From the NCBI GenBank assembly GCA_963664655.2, contig CAXXHM010000001.1:806001-870000 (forward strand): a stretch of 64,000 nt of DNA, written 5' to 3'. The notes beneath the pieces are model-generated. The model was not told where the DNA came from, searched no databases, and was given only the letters and a program-made list of their open reading frames with translations. Position 1 is the first letter of the stretch. Every line of letters begins with the position of its first letter. Source of the DNA: Desulfospira sp963664655 (GTDB taxonomy: Bacteria; Desulfobacterota; Desulfobacteria; Desulfobacterales; Desulfobacteraceae). Position numbers and translations under genes: made by a program. Of the stretch, positions 52,255 to 60,246 are shown piece by piece.

Positions 52255-52950
52255 ATGACGTCATTTAAAAACAGCAACCTGGCCCAGGCCTGGCTGGTGC
52301 TTGTCCTTGCCACGGTATTCGGCACAGCCCTGGCCGGCATTCAGGCCCAGTTAGGCCCTGTAATCGAAGGCAATAAGGTCAAAGAGACCATGGCCAAAAT
52401 ACCCGGGCTGGTACTGGGCGAAGACGGCGCGGCCGGACTTGCCGCCAAAAATCAATCTTTGAAAGTTAAATCCCGGGTTATTGAAGTTAAAAAAGGCGGG
52501 ACAGCCAAATTTTATACCGTATACGATGCCTGGATGCCGGACGGAAACATGGCCGGTCATGTGGTCAAGGCCGCCGGACAGGGGTATGCCGATAAAATCG
52601 AACTACTGGTAGGACTGGATGCCACGGGGGATAAAATCACCGGGCTTTTTATCCTGGACCAGAAGGAAACCCCGGGGCTCGGGGCCAAGATTCTGGATGA
52701 TCCCTGGCGGGCCCAGTTTAAAGACAGCGTTACAGACCGGAACCTTACGGTGGTCAAAGGGGGCAAAACCGGTCAGGCCAATGAGATTGACGCCATTTCC
52801 GGGGCCACCATATCCTCAAGAAGCGTGACCGGCATTGTGAACACGGCCGTGGCGGATGTAAAGCCCCGGCTGAAGGAAAGCCAGTCCCCCGCAGATCCCC
52901 CCCGGGCGGCCGGCGAAACAACAACCGGTAAAAATAAGGAGCGTTCCTGA
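52255..52950 (+). CDS. rnfG: Rnf complex subunit G
   Basis: FMN-bearing periplasmic-facing subunit, 231 residues. One N-terminal membrane helix (LAQAWLVLVLATVFGTALAG), then a soluble domain with LFILDQKETPGLGAKI and IDAISGATISSRSV, whose Thr anchors the FMN. It starts 1 bp after the rnfD stop and its stop overlaps the rnfE start. C-terminal tail is Pro- and Lys-rich. Confidence 0.95.
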   Translation: MTSFKNSNLAQAWLVLVLATVFGTALAGIQAQLGPVIEGNKVKETMAKIPGLVLGEDGAAGLAAKNQSLKVKSRVIEVKKGGTAKFYTVYDAWMPDGNMAGHVVKAAGQGYADKIELLVGLDATGDKITGLFILDQKETPGLGAKILDDPWRAQFKDSVTDRNLTVVKGGKTGQANEIDAISGATISSRSVTGIVNTAVADVKPRLKESQSPADPPRAAGETTTGKNKERS

Positions 52951-53567
52951 TGGCTGATCAACCCACGGCCTTAGAAAGATTTGTACAGGGAATACTGCCC
53001 GAAAACCCGGTGTACCGGCAACTTTTAGGGCTTTGTGCCACCCTGGCCGTCACCAACGGCATGAAACCGGCCCTGACCATGTCTGTGTGCGTGGCCTTTG
53101 TTCTGGTCTGCGCCAATGTGGTGGTCAGTCTGATCCGAAACCTCTTAAAGCCCCATCTGCGCATTGTGGTCTTTACCCTGACCATTGCCACCTTTGTAAC
53201 GGTGGCGGACCGGGTTCTGGCCGCGTACATGTTCCAGATGAGCAAAACCCTGGGGCCCTATATTCCATTGATTATTGTTAACTGCCTGATCATCTGCCGC
53301 TGTGAGGTGTGCGCCTCCAAGCAGTCGGTGGTTACAGCAGCCGCTGATGCCTTGGGGCAGTCCATTGGTTTCGGCCTGGCCCTGGCCAGTATTGCCGCAG
53401 TCAGGGAAATCCTGGGCACCGGCATGCTCCTGGGATTCAGGGTATTGCCCGCGGCCTGGCCCGACTGGGTCATCATGGTGCTGCCGCCCGGGGCCTTTAT
53501 TACCTTGGGACTGCTGCTGGGCCTTATGAACTGGATTGACCTCAAAAAGGCTGAGGCGAAAAAATAA
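52950..53567 (+). CDS. rnfE: Rnf complex subunit E
   Basis: Polytopic membrane subunit of 205 residues. Motifs NPVYRQLLGLCATLAVTNG, the cysteine-containing helix VNCLIICRCEVCAS and LASIAAVREILGTG are characteristic of RnfE/NqrD; the conserved cysteines help ligate an intramembrane [2Fe-2S] cluster shared with RnfA. About six membrane helices. Confidence 0.95.
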   Translation: MADQPTALERFVQGILPENPVYRQLLGLCATLAVTNGMKPALTMSVCVAFVLVCANVVVSLIRNLLKPHLRIVVFTLTIATFVTVADRVLAAYMFQMSKTLGPYIPLIIVNCLIICRCEVCASKQSVVTAAADALGQSIGFGLALASIAAVREILGTGMLLGFRVLPAAWPDWVIMVLPPGAFITLGLLLGLMNWIDLKKAEAKK

Positions 53568-53594
53568 AAGATTACAGAATTTGAGGCATAACGA

Positions 53595-54395
53595 ATGGAC
53601 TATCTTCTGGATATTTTGCTGATTGCCCTGACGGCGTCAGTGATTAATAATTTCATATTTTATTATTTTGTGGGCATCTGTCCTTTTGTGGGCGTGTCAA
53701 GAAAGGTGGACATGGCCTTTGGCATGGGGTGTGCCGTGACCTTTGTCATGAGCATTGCCGCCCTGCTCTCCTGGAGCATCACCATCTTTGTGCTGATTCC
53801 CGGGGCCCCGGTATCAACCTTTATTGCCGGCTTTTTCACCACCCCGGAAGCGGCCGCACAGATTGATCTGACTGTCTTAAGTTATATTGTGTACATCTTT
53901 GCCATTTCCTCATCGGTTCAGTTTGTGGAAATGTATGTCAGAAAATTTTTCCCGCCCCTTTACCAGTCATTCGGGGTGTTTTTGCCCTTAATCACCACCA
54001 ACTGCGCCATTCTGTTTGCCTGCCTGACCATCATGAGCCATGTGGCAGGCGTTGACAACCCAAAGGAGATCTGGGACCTGGGCCGGTCCCTTGCCCTGGC
54101 CTTTTTCGGCGGCTTGGGATTCACCCTGGCCATTGTAATCATGGCCGGGATCAGGGAAGAACTCGAACTTTGCGACGTCCCCAAACCTTTTGAAGGAGCG
54201 GCCATCACCCTGGTCATCGGGGGGATTCTGGCCATTGCCTTTATGGGATTTACCGGTGTGGATTCCGGGGTCAAAAACGCTTTAAAACCGCCGGCAAAGG
54301 TGGCTCAGGTGATGGATACGACTCCCGTGCCGCCGGAACGTCTGGCCTTGATCAATGCCCACCCCCCGGCCAACCCGACGGGGGTGCTGCCATGA
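53595..54395 (+). CDS. rnfA: Rnf complex subunit A, with C-terminal extension
   Basis: Membrane subunit related to NqrE. Helices carry VINNFIFYYFVGICPFVGVS and LITTNCAILFACLT, each with a conserved cysteine for the [2Fe-2S] cluster. The family norm is about 190-200 residues, but this protein has 266: an extended loop after the second helix and a C-terminal hydrophilic tail of about 35 residues (VMDTTPVPPERLALINAHPP). The tail is Pro-rich. The last 4 bp overlap rnfB. Confidence 0.94.
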   Translation: MDYLLDILLIALTASVINNFIFYYFVGICPFVGVSRKVDMAFGMGCAVTFVMSIAALLSWSITIFVLIPGAPVSTFIAGFFTTPEAAAQIDLTVLSYIVYIFAISSSVQFVEMYVRKFFPPLYQSFGVFLPLITTNCAILFACLTIMSHVAGVDNPKEIWDLGRSLALAFFGGLGFTLAIVIMAGIREELELCDVPKPFEGAAITLVIGGILAIAFMGFTGVDSGVKNALKPPAKVAQVMDTTPVPPERLALINAHPPANPTGVLP

Positions 54396-55222
54396 TCATC
54401 TCCCTTGGTATTGCCGGTGCCAGCATGCTGGTCATGGCCATCATCTTTTCCTATATCCTGGGATGGGCCAATAAAAAATTCATGGTTGAGGTAGACCCCA
54501 AAATCGAGGCGGTCAGGGACGCCCTTCCCGGTGCAAACTGCGGGGGGTGCGGTTATCTGGGGTGCAGCGACTATGCCGTGGCCATTGTTGCGGACAATGA
54601 CCCGGTCAATAAATGCACTGTGGGAGGTGAGGCCTGCGCCAAAGCCGTGGCCGATATCATGGGCGTGGAAGTTGGCGACATGGTACCCCTGCATGCGGTG
54701 GTCCATTGCAGTGCCCCGTTATCCCACCGGTTAGGCCGGACCGAATACCGGGGGGAACCCCGCTGCTCATCCGCCCATCAGGTGGCCGGGGTCCAGGCCT
54801 GCACCTTTGGGTGTCTCGGGTATGGCGACTGTGTTCTGGCCTGCAATTACGACGCCATCCATATCATTGACGGCCTGGCCCGGGTGGACTACGACAAGTG
54901 TATCGGCTGCGGGGCCTGCACCAAGGTCTGCCCGAGACACATCATCTCCATTGAAGGGTTCAAGGAAAAGACCATGCCCGTGGTGGCCTGCACCAACAAG
55001 GACAAGGCAAAGGATGCCAAGGCCGTATGCCGGAATGCCTGTGTGGCGTGCAAAGCCTGCACCAAGGTGTCGGATCTGTTCACCATTTCAAACAACCTGT
55101 CCCAATGCAATCTTGATGGCTATTCAGCCCAAAAACATGAAGAGGTGATGAAGGCGGTGGAAAAATGCCCCACTGGCTGCATTCATTTCATAGGAACGGA
55201 AAACACCCCTGAGAAGGAGTAA
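54392..55222 (+). CDS. rnfB: Rnf complex subunit B
   Basis: Ferredoxin-type electron entry subunit. 276 residues: N-terminal membrane helix, Fe-S domain ALPGANCGGCGYLGCSDYAV, then a two-cluster ferredoxin with CTFGCLGYGDCVLACNYDAI and CIGCGACTKVCPRHI, and a further C-terminal Cys cluster CRNACVACKACTKV. Closes the operon and ends 4 bp before the convergent regulator. Compare the RnfB-like fusion protein at 18633. Confidence 0.95.
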   Translation: MIISLGIAGASMLVMAIIFSYILGWANKKFMVEVDPKIEAVRDALPGANCGGCGYLGCSDYAVAIVADNDPVNKCTVGGEACAKAVADIMGVEVGDMVPLHAVVHCSAPLSHRLGRTEYRGEPRCSSAHQVAGVQACTFGCLGYGDCVLACNYDAIHIIDGLARVDYDKCIGCGACTKVCPRHIISIEGFKEKTMPVVACTNKDKAKDAKAVCRNACVACKACTKVSDLFTISNNLSQCNLDGYSAQKHEEVMKAVEKCPTGCIHFIGTENTPEKE

Positions 55223-55226
55223 TCCC

Positions 55227-56570
55227 CTATTTATACTCAGCCGGGATAATCCCGTATTTTTTGATCTTGTAATGGATGGCCCGCTTGCTGATATTGAGCA
55301 GATCTGCAGCTGTTTTCTGAACGCCCCGGGTTTCTTTTAACGCCCGGATAATGGTGTTTTTCTCGCTTTCTTCAATGGAAAAATCATCGTGGCTCTCTGC
55401 CGGTAAAGCGGCCTTTCTGACCGGCTCTATCTGCAAGTCCCCCGGGGTGATGGTCTGGTTCCGGCACAGGATGGCCCCGGCCTCAAGGGTATTTTTCAAT
55501 TCCCGGACATTTCCGGGCCAGGGGTGGGCCTTGAGGATGGCCATGGCCGGGTCTGAAATCTGTATGGGCTCAATGCCCTGGGCCTTGACATACTTGTCCA
55601 GAAAAAATCTTGAAAGCTCCGAGATATCTTCTTTCCTGTCCCGCAGGGGCGGAATGGTCACGGCGATCCCCTTAAGGCGGTAGTAAAGATCCTGGCGGAA
55701 ACTGCCCTTTTCAATGGCATCCCAGAGATCGGCATTGGTTGCGGCAATGACCCTGGCATTAACCTTTGTTTCCACCACCGATCCCACCTGCCGGATGGCG
55801 CCCTGTTCCAGAAACCGCAACAGGCGGCACTGCATTTCATAAGAAATATTGCCGATCTCATCGAGAAACAGGGTGCCGGTATCCGCCGCCTCAATCAGCC
55901 CTTTTTTATCTTTGACCGCGTGGGTAAAGGCCCCTTTCAGATGGCCGAACAGCTCGCTTTCCAGAAGGCCTGCCGGGGTCGAGCCGCAGTCCACCACCAC
56001 ATAAGGGCGGTTGTTGCGGTCCGAGTGCCGGTGGATGTGGGCGGCAATCCGTTCCTTTCCCACCCCGCTTTCGCCCAGGATCATCACGTTCACCTGGGTT
56101 GCGGCCACCTTCTGAATCACCGGATACAGGGTCGCCATGGCCTGGCTTTTGCCCCAGATAAAATCATCTGTTGTGTCTGAAACGGTTTTTACCCGGAAAT
56201 CCTTGCCGGACAACACCTGCTTGACCTTTTCCACCAGCACCTTTCCGTCAAAGGGCTTGGTCATGTAATCCACGGCCCCGAGCTTCATGGCATCCACGGC
56301 ATCGGGAATGGTCCCAAATGCCGTTAAAAATATGACCGGCAGCCCGGGCAGTTCCTCTCTGATGTCCACGAACAAATCCATCCCGTTTTTTCGGGGCATT
56401 TTAACATCAGACACCATCAGGTCCATGGGGTACTCCTTTGCAAGGCGCAGTGCCCCCGAGGCCCCCGAGGCTTTGAAGACCCTGAACCCTGCCGTTTCCA
56501 GCCGGGCCTCAAGCACCTCAAGAATACCGGGGTCATCATCGACAATTAAAATATTTTCCCGGGCACTCAT
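55227..56570 (-). CDS. Sigma-54-dependent response regulator, GlrR-like, with altered GAFTGA motif
   Basis: NtrC-family activator of 447 residues. Receiver with DLMVSDVKMPRKNG (phospho-Asp), AAA+ domain with Walker A GESGVGKE, Walker B TLFLDEIGNI, the sigma-54 contact loop reading GAFTHA where GAFTGA is usual, and a C-terminal Fis-type HTH (GVQKTAADLLNISKRAIHYK). The gene overlaps the upstream lipoprotein stop by 4 bp (ATGA), and both follow a sensor kinase. This kinase-lipoprotein-regulator order is that of GlrK-QseG(YfhG)-GlrR. Targets unknown. Confidence 0.93.
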   Translation of the reverse strand: MSARENILIVDDDPGILEVLEARLETAGFRVFKASGASGALRLAKEYPMDLMVSDVKMPRKNGMDLFVDIREELPGLPVIFLTAFGTIPDAVDAMKLGAVDYMTKPFDGKVLVEKVKQVLSGKDFRVKTVSDTTDDFIWGKSQAMATLYPVIQKVAATQVNVMILGESGVGKERIAAHIHRHSDRNNRPYVVVDCGSTPAGLLESELFGHLKGAFTHAVKDKKGLIEAADTGTLFLDEIGNISYEMQCRLLRFLEQGAIRQVGSVVETKVNARVIAATNADLWDAIEKGSFRQDLYYRLKGIAVTIPPLRDRKEDISELSRFFLDKYVKAQGIEPIQISDPAMAILKAHPWPGNVRELKNTLEAGAILCRNQTITPGDLQIEPVRKAALPAESHDDFSIEESEKNTIIRALKETRGVQKTAADLLNISKRAIHYKIKKYGIIPAEYK

Positions 56571-57049
56571 TGGTTCTTCCTTTTTTCCAGGCGTTCCTGT
56601 TCAATGTTTTCCAGAACAGATATCTGATGTTTCAGTGAATCCACCTCTTCCTGCAACTGGGCGATTTCCTGTTTTAACTGCTTTTGGGCCAGCCGTCCTT
56701 TGGCCGCCTGCTCAATCATCTGGCATTCAAGCACTTCCATAAGCCGGATACCATTGTCCAGGGCAATAATCAAGGGGTCCGGGGGCTCTTTGCTCAAATC
56801 CAGATCTTCTTCCTGGTCCAGAATCTGCCTGGCCTTTTCAAACTGGGCCCTGGTCTTTGCCAGGGCCATCTGGACACAGGCCCTCAGATAAAACACCGAA
56901 GACCTTTCAGCTAAGGGTGACACCGGCTGAAGGACTGGTTCCGGCGTCGTGGTCCGGCAGCCTGAAACCGGCAGAATAATAAGGAAGATCAACATCAGAA
57001 ACAGCACCTGCCGGAACCCTGTTTTATGGCGGGGAAGATAAAATCTCAT
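56567..57049 (-). CDS. QseG-like lipoprotein with C-terminal coiled coil
   Basis: 160 residues from the ATG at 57049; the longer frame from 57082 begins in repeat DNA (RLSYKRKYFL) and is unlikely. Lipobox LPVSGC follows a hydrophobic signal (VLFLMLIFLIILP), so it is a lipoprotein. The C-terminal third is a charged coiled coil (KQEIAQLQEEVDSLKHQISV). Position between the kinase and the sigma-54 regulator matches QseG, which modulates GlrK signalling across the envelope. Sequence identity was not tested. Confidence 0.82.
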   Translation of the reverse strand: MRFYLPRHKTGFRQVLFLMLIFLIILPVSGCRTTTPEPVLQPVSPLAERSSVFYLRACVQMALAKTRAQFEKARQILDQEEDLDLSKEPPDPLIIALDNGIRLMEVLECQMIEQAAKGRLAQKQLKQEIAQLQEEVDSLKHQISVLENIEQERLEKRKNQ

Positions 57050-57065
57050 TAAAAAATATTTCCTT

Positions 57066-57163
57066 TTATAAGAAAGTCTCACTAAAAATCTGAAAAGACT
57101 TTCAATATTTGTTGCGGGCGGTTCTTGGTTGGATAACCAAAGACGGTCCGTGACCGTTATATA
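57066..57163 (-). repeat. 91-bp structured repeat, one unit, minus orientation
   Basis: Read on the minus strand the first stem is CGGTC-ACG-GACCG, a third base-pair version. It overlaps the last 20 codons of the kinase gene and the leader of the lipoprotein gene. Confidence 0.9.
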
Positions 57164-58577
57164 CAGGCAGTGTAAATGTAAAGGTGCACCCTTTGCCGGG
57201 ATTATTTTTCACGCTGATCCGCCCGCCATGGTCCCGGATAATCCGCCGGGCAATGTTCAGGCCTAAGCCGACACCGTCAAGGGTTTCTCTGATTTCCCGG
57301 GCCCTGTAATATTTTTTAAAAATCAGTTCTTGTTTTTCTTCGGGAATCCCGGGACCGTCGTCACAGATAAAAAAACTTAAAAACTCTTTTTGGGGACATG
57401 GTTCAAGCCCGACATCGACCCGGCCGTTTTCAGGGGCAAACTTCAAGGCATTGCCCATGATGTTCAGCAGCACCTGAAGGATCTCCTTTTTTTCCCCCAC
57501 CACCTTGGGCGGCTGGGACAGCGGCGTATAGGAAAGGGCCACGGCCCTGAATTCGGCGGCCGGTTCAAGGGCCTGTACCGCCTCTTTGATCAGGGCATCC
57601 GGGTCCATGGGTTCAAAAACCGGTTTTTCATGCTCGGTTTCAAGCCTGGAGGTGTCCAGCAGATGGTTTAACAGCGTGGTCAGCCGGGAAATTTCCCGGG
57701 CCGCAATCTTTAAAAACTTTTGCTGCTTGGGATTTACCGGCCCTAATACCCCTTCAACAATCATATTCACCGATTCTCTCACCGAGGACAAGGGGGTCCT
57801 AATTTCATGGCTTAAGCTGGCAATAAAGTCCGAACGGATTTCCTCGTCGGCTTTAAGCTGGCGGTTCATCTCGTTAAAGGCCCGGGCCAGGTCCTCAAAT
57901 TCATCGTTGGTGGCAATGTGGATCTGGTGGGAATAATTATCCCGGGACACCTTTCCAAGCCCGGCCTTGAGCTTGTTTAAAGGGGAGATCATGGACCTTG
58001 AAATAAACAGAACCCCGAGAAGCCCCGCAATAATGGAGATACCAAATCCGATGGTGCCGATTTTCACAATGGCCCGGGTCTGTTCATTGATATTAAGCAA
58101 AGACTGCTCAATGCGTCTTTCGTTGTCCTGCCTTGCCTGGTTAATATCCCTAATCCAGCCGGAAATCTGGGCTTCTGAAGCCCAGAATTTTTCTTCATCC
58201 AGGAAAAAGTCTTTAGTGTGGGACCGGGCAAAATCGGCATAGGCGGTGCTGATGTTTTGCCAGATGCCACGGTCCCGGGAGACCAGGTTTAAAATCCGGT
58301 TCAGGTCCCGGTTATATGACAGCCTTGCCGTTTCAAACCCCTCAAAATAGAGCTGTTTTTTGAGCAGCCTGAACTTCTTTTCATTGGCATCCATTTCAAC
58401 CAGGTTGTCCAGAAGATTCTTTGACAGGGAGGCAATGTGATTGTTGACACTGACAATTCCGGCTGAAATGGCGGACATCTGCCTGACTTTAATAAAAAGC
58501 CCCACCACTGTGCCGTAAAAAATCAGGACAAAGCAAAAAATAAAGATCAGCAGTTTTGTGGAAATCCCAAGTCTCAT
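57102..58577 (-). CDS. GlrK-like sensor histidine kinase, C-terminus encoded by repeat
   Basis: Membrane kinase of 491 residues: helix 1 (LLIFIFCFVLIFYGTVVGL), an extracytoplasmic helical region to about 175, helix 2 (IGFGISIIAGLLGVLFI), HAMP, HisKA with FIASLSHEIRTPLSSV, HATPase with NIMGNALKFAPENG, DDGPGIPEEKQELIFKKYYR and GLGLNIARRIIRDHGG. It ends in TFTFTLPV, the normal kinase end, and then 19 residues (YNGHGPSLVIQPRTARNKY) read from the dispersed repeat. Thus the repeat inserted near the original stop. Partner of the regulator and lipoprotein downstream. Confidence 0.93.
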   Translation of the reverse strand: MRLGISTKLLIFIFCFVLIFYGTVVGLFIKVRQMSAISAGIVSVNNHIASLSKNLLDNLVEMDANEKKFRLLKKQLYFEGFETARLSYNRDLNRILNLVSRDRGIWQNISTAYADFARSHTKDFFLDEEKFWASEAQISGWIRDINQARQDNERRIEQSLLNINEQTRAIVKIGTIGFGISIIAGLLGVLFISRSMISPLNKLKAGLGKVSRDNYSHQIHIATNDEFEDLARAFNEMNRQLKADEEIRSDFIASLSHEIRTPLSSVRESVNMIVEGVLGPVNPKQQKFLKIAAREISRLTTLLNHLLDTSRLETEHEKPVFEPMDPDALIKEAVQALEPAAEFRAVALSYTPLSQPPKVVGEKKEILQVLLNIMGNALKFAPENGRVDVGLEPCPQKEFLSFFICDDGPGIPEEKQELIFKKYYRAREIRETLDGVGLGLNIARRIIRDHGGRISVKNNPGKGCTFTFTLPVYNGHGPSLVIQPRTARNKY

Positions 58578-58740
58578 GATGAGAATCTCAGCCCGGATAT
58601 TTAAAAGAAGGTTTCCTGCTTCATATGAACGGCATCATAGAAGCCATAAGGACAGAAGTCAAGTCCGGGAGGAGGGGATTAGGCTGACAAGGGACCGGCT
58701 GAAGGGGTGCACAACCCTAAACCCCTTCAGCCTTCAGTCC

Positions 58741-60087
58741 TTAGGCTTTCTTATTGCTCTGCTTCCATATCCCCTGCTCTCCGGCCGCCTTGATCAGGTC
58801 ATCCCTGAAGTCCGGGTGGGCCAGCCCGACCATGGCTTCGGCCCGCTGCCAGGTGGGCAAAAGGTGCATCCGGGCCGCACCATGCTCCGTGACAATATAA
58901 TCCACCATCTGTCTGGGGATGGTGGTGATAGAACCGGGCTTGAACGTGGGAACAATTCTGGAGTGAACCGTTCCCTCCTGATCCGTGAAGGTGCTGGCAA
59001 GGCAGATAAAACTTTTACCGTTTTTGGACCACTGAGCCCCCAGGACAAAATCCCACATGCCGCCGTTGCCCGAGATCTGGGAATACCCGTTGCTTTCCGC
59101 GTTCACCTGGGAATACAGGTCCACCTGGAGGGCATTGTTAATGGAAATAAAATTGTCATGCCGGCTGATTACCCGGGGATCATTGGTATAGGTCACGGGA
59201 TAAGATGCGGCGGCCGGGTTGTTGTTTAAAAAATCATACATGCGCTGGCTGCCGATGGCAAAGGTATAGGCCACCCGGTGCCGGTCAAAGGCCTTTTTAG
59301 AACCGTTCATCTGCCCGGCCTCAATCATGTCCACATAGGCATCCACAAACATTTCCGTGTGGCCGCCCAGGTTTTTAAGGTCGCTTTCGGCAATCATCTG
59401 CCCCACGGCATTGGGCATGCCGCCAATACCCAGCTGGATCACGCACCCGTCATGAATATGGTCCATGAGCCGGTTGGCAATCTTCTTGTCTGTCTCCGAG
59501 GGCTCAGCCGCCGGGGCCGCAAAGGGGACCTGATCCTCAGGGGCTTCCACAATATAATCAACGTCGGATATATGGATGGATTCTTCAGCCCCCCCCAAGC
59601 AGACCGGCATGTGCTGATTGACTTCCACCACCACCTTTTTGTTGATCTGCATTTTGATGCGGGTCTCGGAGTTCTGGGGGCCCAAATTAAACCAGCCCTT
59701 ATCATCCATGGGGCAGACCTGGTAAAACCCCACGTCCCGGGCAGGCCCCAGTCCGTTTTCAACCAGGGGGGGAATCAGGTGGTATAATACCGGCGCATAA
59801 AATATATTGTTATGATGCTGCTTTAAAAGGCGGGTCAATTTGCTGAACTGAAGATCGTTGTAAGTAAATGCATTGGGTTTGGTGACCACCATGGGAATGG
59901 GCGGCAGGGTAACGGCTGAAAATATGGACACATCCTCTAACTCATCGCCTCTCTCGGTCAGGGCCAGATCACAGACACCGGGCTTGCCGTTGAAAAACCC
60001 ATAATCCACCACATCACCGGATTTAACAATCTTGACAGCCTCCTCGGCACGGGTCAGCTTTTCTTTGTATTCTTTTTGATATGACAA
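58741..60087 (-). CDS. Acetyl-CoA hydrolase/transferase family protein
   Basis: CoA-transferase of the Cat1/4-hydroxybutyrate CoA-transferase family, exchanging CoA between acyl groups (probably with acetate). 448 residues from TTG at 60087, behind AAAGGAGAGTCAAA (the ATG at 60117 has no site). Motifs VIQLGIGGMPNAVGQMIAES and GGHTEMFVDAYVDMIEAG, the latter carrying the likely catalytic Glu, and the GNGGMWDFVLGAQWSKNG region are family-typical. The specific acyl substrate cannot be told; succinate, butyrate or 4-hydroxybutyrate are possible. A TetR gene lies upstream on the same strand. Confidence 0.88.
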   Translation of the reverse strand: MSYQKEYKEKLTRAEEAVKIVKSGDVVDYGFFNGKPGVCDLALTERGDELEDVSIFSAVTLPPIPMVVTKPNAFTYNDLQFSKLTRLLKQHHNNIFYAPVLYHLIPPLVENGLGPARDVGFYQVCPMDDKGWFNLGPQNSETRIKMQINKKVVVEVNQHMPVCLGGAEESIHISDVDYIVEAPEDQVPFAAPAAEPSETDKKIANRLMDHIHDGCVIQLGIGGMPNAVGQMIAESDLKNLGGHTEMFVDAYVDMIEAGQMNGSKKAFDRHRVAYTFAIGSQRMYDFLNNNPAAASYPVTYTNDPRVISRHDNFISINNALQVDLYSQVNAESNGYSQISGNGGMWDFVLGAQWSKNGKSFICLASTFTDQEGTVHSRIVPTFKPGSITTIPRQMVDYIVTEHGAARMHLLPTWQRAEAMVGLAHPDFRDDLIKAAGEQGIWKQSNKKA

Positions 60088-60111
60088 TTTGACTCTCCTT
60101 TTTTGTTTAAA

Positions 60112-60146
60112 AGCCATTCGCTTTTAGCCATTAGCGGTTAGCGGTT
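60112..60146. repeat. TTAGC-type heptamer repeat
   Basis: CGCTTTTAGCCATTAGCGGT then TAGCGG, a short array directly upstream of the CoA-transferase start. Confidence 0.6.
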
Positions 60147-60154
60147 TTCCTTTA

Positions 60155-60246
60155 ATTAATGTCTGATAAAACGCCCGGGTTTGGACAGAAATCCCCAGGT
60201 GAAGCTATTCCGGCAACACAGCAGATGGGTGACTTTTTGTTCAAAC
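60155..60246. repeat. Decayed relative of the 125-bp palindrome
   Basis: CAACACAGCAGATGGGTGAC followed by TTTTTGTTCAAACA matches one arm of the element at 27976-28104; the other arm is reduced to a GGGTTTGGACAGAAAT remnant. Lies between the CoA-transferase and tetR genes. Confidence 0.6.
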
